From positions 468-8,093 of the forward strand of contig DCHE01000016.1 in assembly GCA_002314775.1 (NCBI GenBank): 7,626 nucleotides of DNA. Reading direction: 5' to 3'. Both the position numbers and the translations under genes were made by a program. The notes beneath the pieces were generated by a model. The model made no database searches. It had not been told where the DNA came from and saw only the letters and a program-made list of their open reading frames with translations. Numbering within the stretch: position 1 is the stretch's first letter; every line of letters begins with the position of its first letter. This DNA is from Lachnospiraceae bacterium UBA1760. GTDB lineage: Bacteria > Bacillota > Clostridia > Lachnospirales > Lachnospiraceae. Positions 5,397-7,626 of the stretch are shown here, in pieces.

Positions 5397-7626
5397 TTAC
5401 TGGATTGAAAGATACTCATCAGATACAAGTGATGCAAGGAAATTTGGATCTACGTTATCCTCCATTGCGGTGTACATAACAAGCATTCCCTCCTCAGTGC
5501 CATAATCTCTTATAATAACTCCAAGGGTCATATTAATTCCAGACATATTGTAGGTTGCATAGGAAACATAAATTCCATCACCAATATTCTGAGAATCAAC
5601 TCTGTGTTCAGATGCACCATAAGCCTGGTCACATGAATCCATAATATTACTTGCTGTATTTGTTGTATCTACAAGATATGGCTGTGCGCTGTAATAGTAG
5701 TAATTTGTGGCATCCTTTGAAAAGACTAACGAATACTCATTTGCATCTGTACAGCTATATCCTTCTGCTCCCTTTTTGACAACAACCTTTCTGCCGTCCT
5801 TTAATTCCTGAGTAAATGCTGAGAAATCTCCACTATTTCCTGCCTCTGTCGACTCAGTACTCTGCTCTGTAGTTTCCTCAGTATATTCTTCTGTATAGGC
5901 CTCTGTTGTCTCTTCTGTATAGGCTTCTGTTGTTGTATTTGTACCGCTGCCTGAATATGGATTTGATATACCCAGATTACCAAATATACCAGAAAGGTTC
6001 TCAAAATACTTAGTAATTGAATCCTGGTTCTCGACTATGAAGTTCTGTACATCCTCCATTGTGCAGTTGAATACATCAACAACCTTCTTTGAGGAATCAA
6101 TCTGCTTTACATTTGGCTCAACGCTGATACCATACTTAACCTTCATATCCATAATATCCTGGCCAAGTGCGTTAACCTTAATCGAGTCGAGAGTAAGGTC
6201 AAACTTCTTGCCCTTCTCAATTGAATCAAACTTTCCGGTTGCGATGATAGAAGCATTCTTTCCTGCTGCCTCGCCGTTAACCTCCATATTGAAGGTCTTA
6301 TCTGAATCCTTGTATACAGTCTTTATGTCAAGCTTAGCATCTCCAACTGTTGGAATTGAAACTGTTGCATTTGCCTTTGTTGTTACTGTTCCACCGTCCT
6401 TTGACTGTGAAGATGTAATTTTTACACCAAGTGTCTGTCCCTGTACAGCGAATTCAATAACTCCGTCAATATCAGAGAAAACATTGTCGCTTCCAGTAAA
6501 CTTGAAGTCAACATTTATTCCAAGTGATACGCCTGAAATCTTAACATCATCCTTGTACTGTACTCTTACTACATTTCCATCATATAAATAATAGCTAATC
6601 TTGATATCTCCAGGGATAACCTGTGTAAGTCCGCTCTTAACCTGACTGAATACCTGCTTAAGAGTATCCTCGTCTAAATCTCCTCCGAACTTTTTAATCA
6701 TATCTATGTTTTTCAGATATATGTTCTGATACTCATCAATGCACTTACCAAGTGCATCAACAATATCTGCCTTCTTGTAGGTTACTGTGTACTTCTTACA
6801 CTTCTTTTCCTTGCCACCGATATTAATCTTCTCGGAACCATCCTTCTTAATCTCGGCATTCTCCCAAAGCTCATCAGCTATCTTATCAATTTTCTCAACT
6901 ATTTCACTGTTAGCTGCTCCAGAAAAGCTCTCTATCAAACCAAAATAATCAAGGTCGAAATCACCTACGTTAAGTTCCTGTGTAATTCCATTCTTTACAA
7001 AGAAGGAATTGTTGTAGCTTGAAACAAGATTCTTATTTGAGATAGATAAGTATCCATTTATAGCCTCTGGAATTGTGAGATAAGTATTGTTCTCATCTGC
7101 AATTAACTGAATATCAAGTACAGTGTTTCCACCGTTCTTCATTGTAAAATCACCAGAGAGCTTCTTGGCCTTCTTATCAATGGCTGCCTCAAAGCCTACT
7201 CCAAATCCATTAAGCTCATCTGTGCCGGCAACTGAGTTAAACTCAACCTCTGAGTAAGCATTTCCACCCTTTTCCTTAATGCTCTTAGCCATCTCAGAAA
7301 CACCAAGGTATTCCTCCATAGCATTTGCCTTCTGGATATACTCTGCGTCGAAGGTCTTCTCGATAGCGTTTCTAACCTTCTTCTTTGGTGAAAGAATTGA
7401 AGGCAGGAAAATGATTCCTAATACTATTGCTGCAACTAACACTGCACCACCGCTGATAAGTCCGATAAGCGCACCCTTAGAAAGCTTCTTCTTTGTCTTT
7501 GGTGGGTTAGGCACATTGCCATCTCCCTCTGTCTCTGGCATAGCCTTATCTAATCCATCCGCATTTACTGGCTGACCATATGGATCCTGACCATAGCCAC
7601 CCTGCTGCTGTGCGTACGCATCCTGG
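5397..7626 (-). CDS. Large single-span membrane protein of unknown function, 5' end outside window
   Basis: The frame is open through the window edge, giving 742 visible residues counted from the codon at 7625-7623. An internal ATG at 7541 is not a convincing start: it has no strong ribosome site and the frame upstream reads smoothly as QQQGGYGQDPYGQP, a Gln/Gly/Tyr/Pro-rich stretch seen in N-terminal cytoplasmic parts of clostridial membrane proteins. A single membrane helix follows at about 52-78, flanked by lysines. Next is a long region (about 80-545) with alternating hydrophobic and polar residues and many Lys, Asp and Gly, suggesting beta structure. Then come a Thr/Glu-rich linker (562-596) and a C-terminal domain (about 598-742) with Tyr-rich strands. 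I see no enzyme motif, sortase signal or lipobox. Membrane anchoring with an outside C-terminal part is inferred, since the charges flanking the helix are balanced. It ends 138 bases before aroD, and no functional link to aroD is evident. I do not recognise the family with certainty. Confidence 0.85.
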   Translation of the reverse strand, partial: QDAYAQQQGGYGQDPYGQPVNADGLDKAMPETEGDGNVPNPPKTKKKLSKGALIGLISGGAVLVAAIVLGIIFLPSILSPKKKVRNAIEKTFDAEYIQKANAMEEYLGVSEMAKSIKEKGGNAYSEVEFNSVAGTDELNGFGVGFEAAIDKKAKKLSGDFTMKNGGNTVLDIQLIADENNTYLTIPEAINGYLSISNKNLVSSYNNSFFVKNGITQELNVGDFDLDYFGLIESFSGAANSEIVEKIDKIADELWENAEIKKDGSEKINIGGKEKKCKKYTVTYKKADIVDALGKCIDEYQNIYLKNIDMIKKFGGDLDEDTLKQVFSQVKSGLTQVIPGDIKISYYLYDGNVVRVQYKDDVKISGVSLGINVDFKFTGSDNVFSDIDGVIEFAVQGQTLGVKITSSQSKDGGTVTTKANATVSIPTVGDAKLDIKTVYKDSDKTFNMEVNGEAAGKNASIIATGKFDSIEKGKKFDLTLDSIKVNALGQDIMDMKVKYGISVEPNVKQIDSSKKVVDVFNCTMEDVQNFIVENQDSITKYFENLSGIFGNLGISNPYSGSGTNTTTEAYTEETTEAYTEEYTEETTEQSTESTEAGNSGDFSAFTQELKDGRKVVVKKGAEGYSCTDANEYSLVFSKDATNYYYYSAQPYLVDTTNTASNIMDSCDQAYGASEHRVDSQNIGDGIYVSYATYNMSGINMTLGVIIRDYGTEEGMLVMYTAMEDNVDPNFLASLVSDEYLSIQ
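5886..5933 (-). repeat. Two tandem 24-bp coding repeats in the Thr/Glu linker
   Basis: Units at 5933-5910 and 5909-5886 are identical at 22 of 24 bases, each coding for TTEAYTEE. They are followed by degenerate copies (YTEE, TTEQSTES) down to about 5850. The near identity at third codon positions points to a recent duplication by slippage. In the protein this is an acidic, probably flexible linker between two domains. Confidence 0.85.

Noticed and set aside
6037..6591. 184-codon plus-strand open frame
   Set aside because: It lies wholly antisense to the large membrane protein gene, shows no recognisable domain and no ribosome site, and is explained as a shadow of the real gene.
5397..7541. 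ATG at 7541 as the start of the large membrane protein
   Set aside because: The frame stays open to the window edge with protein-like low-complexity codons, and no strong ribosome site precedes this ATG. The true start must be beyond 7626.

Overview
The window looks like a low-GC Firmicute, most likely an anaerobic Clostridium-type bacterium of the Lachnospiraceae. The grounds are AT-rich intergenic DNA, strong AGGAGG-type ribosome sites, and ABC subunit sequences that closely match the form I know from that group. This assignment comes from recognising the proteins, not from a search. Every gene I can support lies on the minus strand, so transcription runs from the high-coordinate end to the low-coordinate end.

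In order of transcription: (1) 7626-5397, the 3' part of a large gene for a single-span membrane protein of unknown function. It has a Gln/Gly/Tyr-rich N-terminal segment, one transmembrane helix, a long beta-rich-looking domain, a Thr/Glu repeat linker and a C-terminal domain. Its true start lies outside the window. (2) 5258-4458, aroD, a type I 3-dehydroquinate dehydratase of the shikimate pathway. It has its own promoter and ends at a good intrinsic terminator (4411-4442). (3) A 257-base AT-rich intergenic region with an inferred promoter, a dyad in that promoter's spacer, and five tandem 15-bp repeats covering the inferred start of transcription and the leader. (4) 4195-3737, a MarR-family repressor. 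(5) 3711-1945 and 1945-1, the two subunits of a heterodimeric ABC exporter of the TM287/288, LmrCD, BmrCD type. They overlap by one base (TAATG). The second is complete at its start but lacks its last few residues at the window edge.

Functionally the window holds three units: the unknown membrane protein, aroD, and a self-contained marR-exporter operon. In the last, the MarR protein probably controls its own promoter and the exporter through the palindromic repeats in the leader. The two exporter subunits should make one working pump with one catalytic and one degenerate ATP site, and the sequence motifs show this division clearly.

The least expected signals are in the intergenic DNA. One is the exact 15-bp periodic array in front of marR. 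The other is a 64-bp inverted repeat in front of aroD that covers both the promoter spacer and the ribosome-binding site. I see no mobile element, CRISPR array, RNA gene or defence island, and I do not claim a new enzymatic system here.
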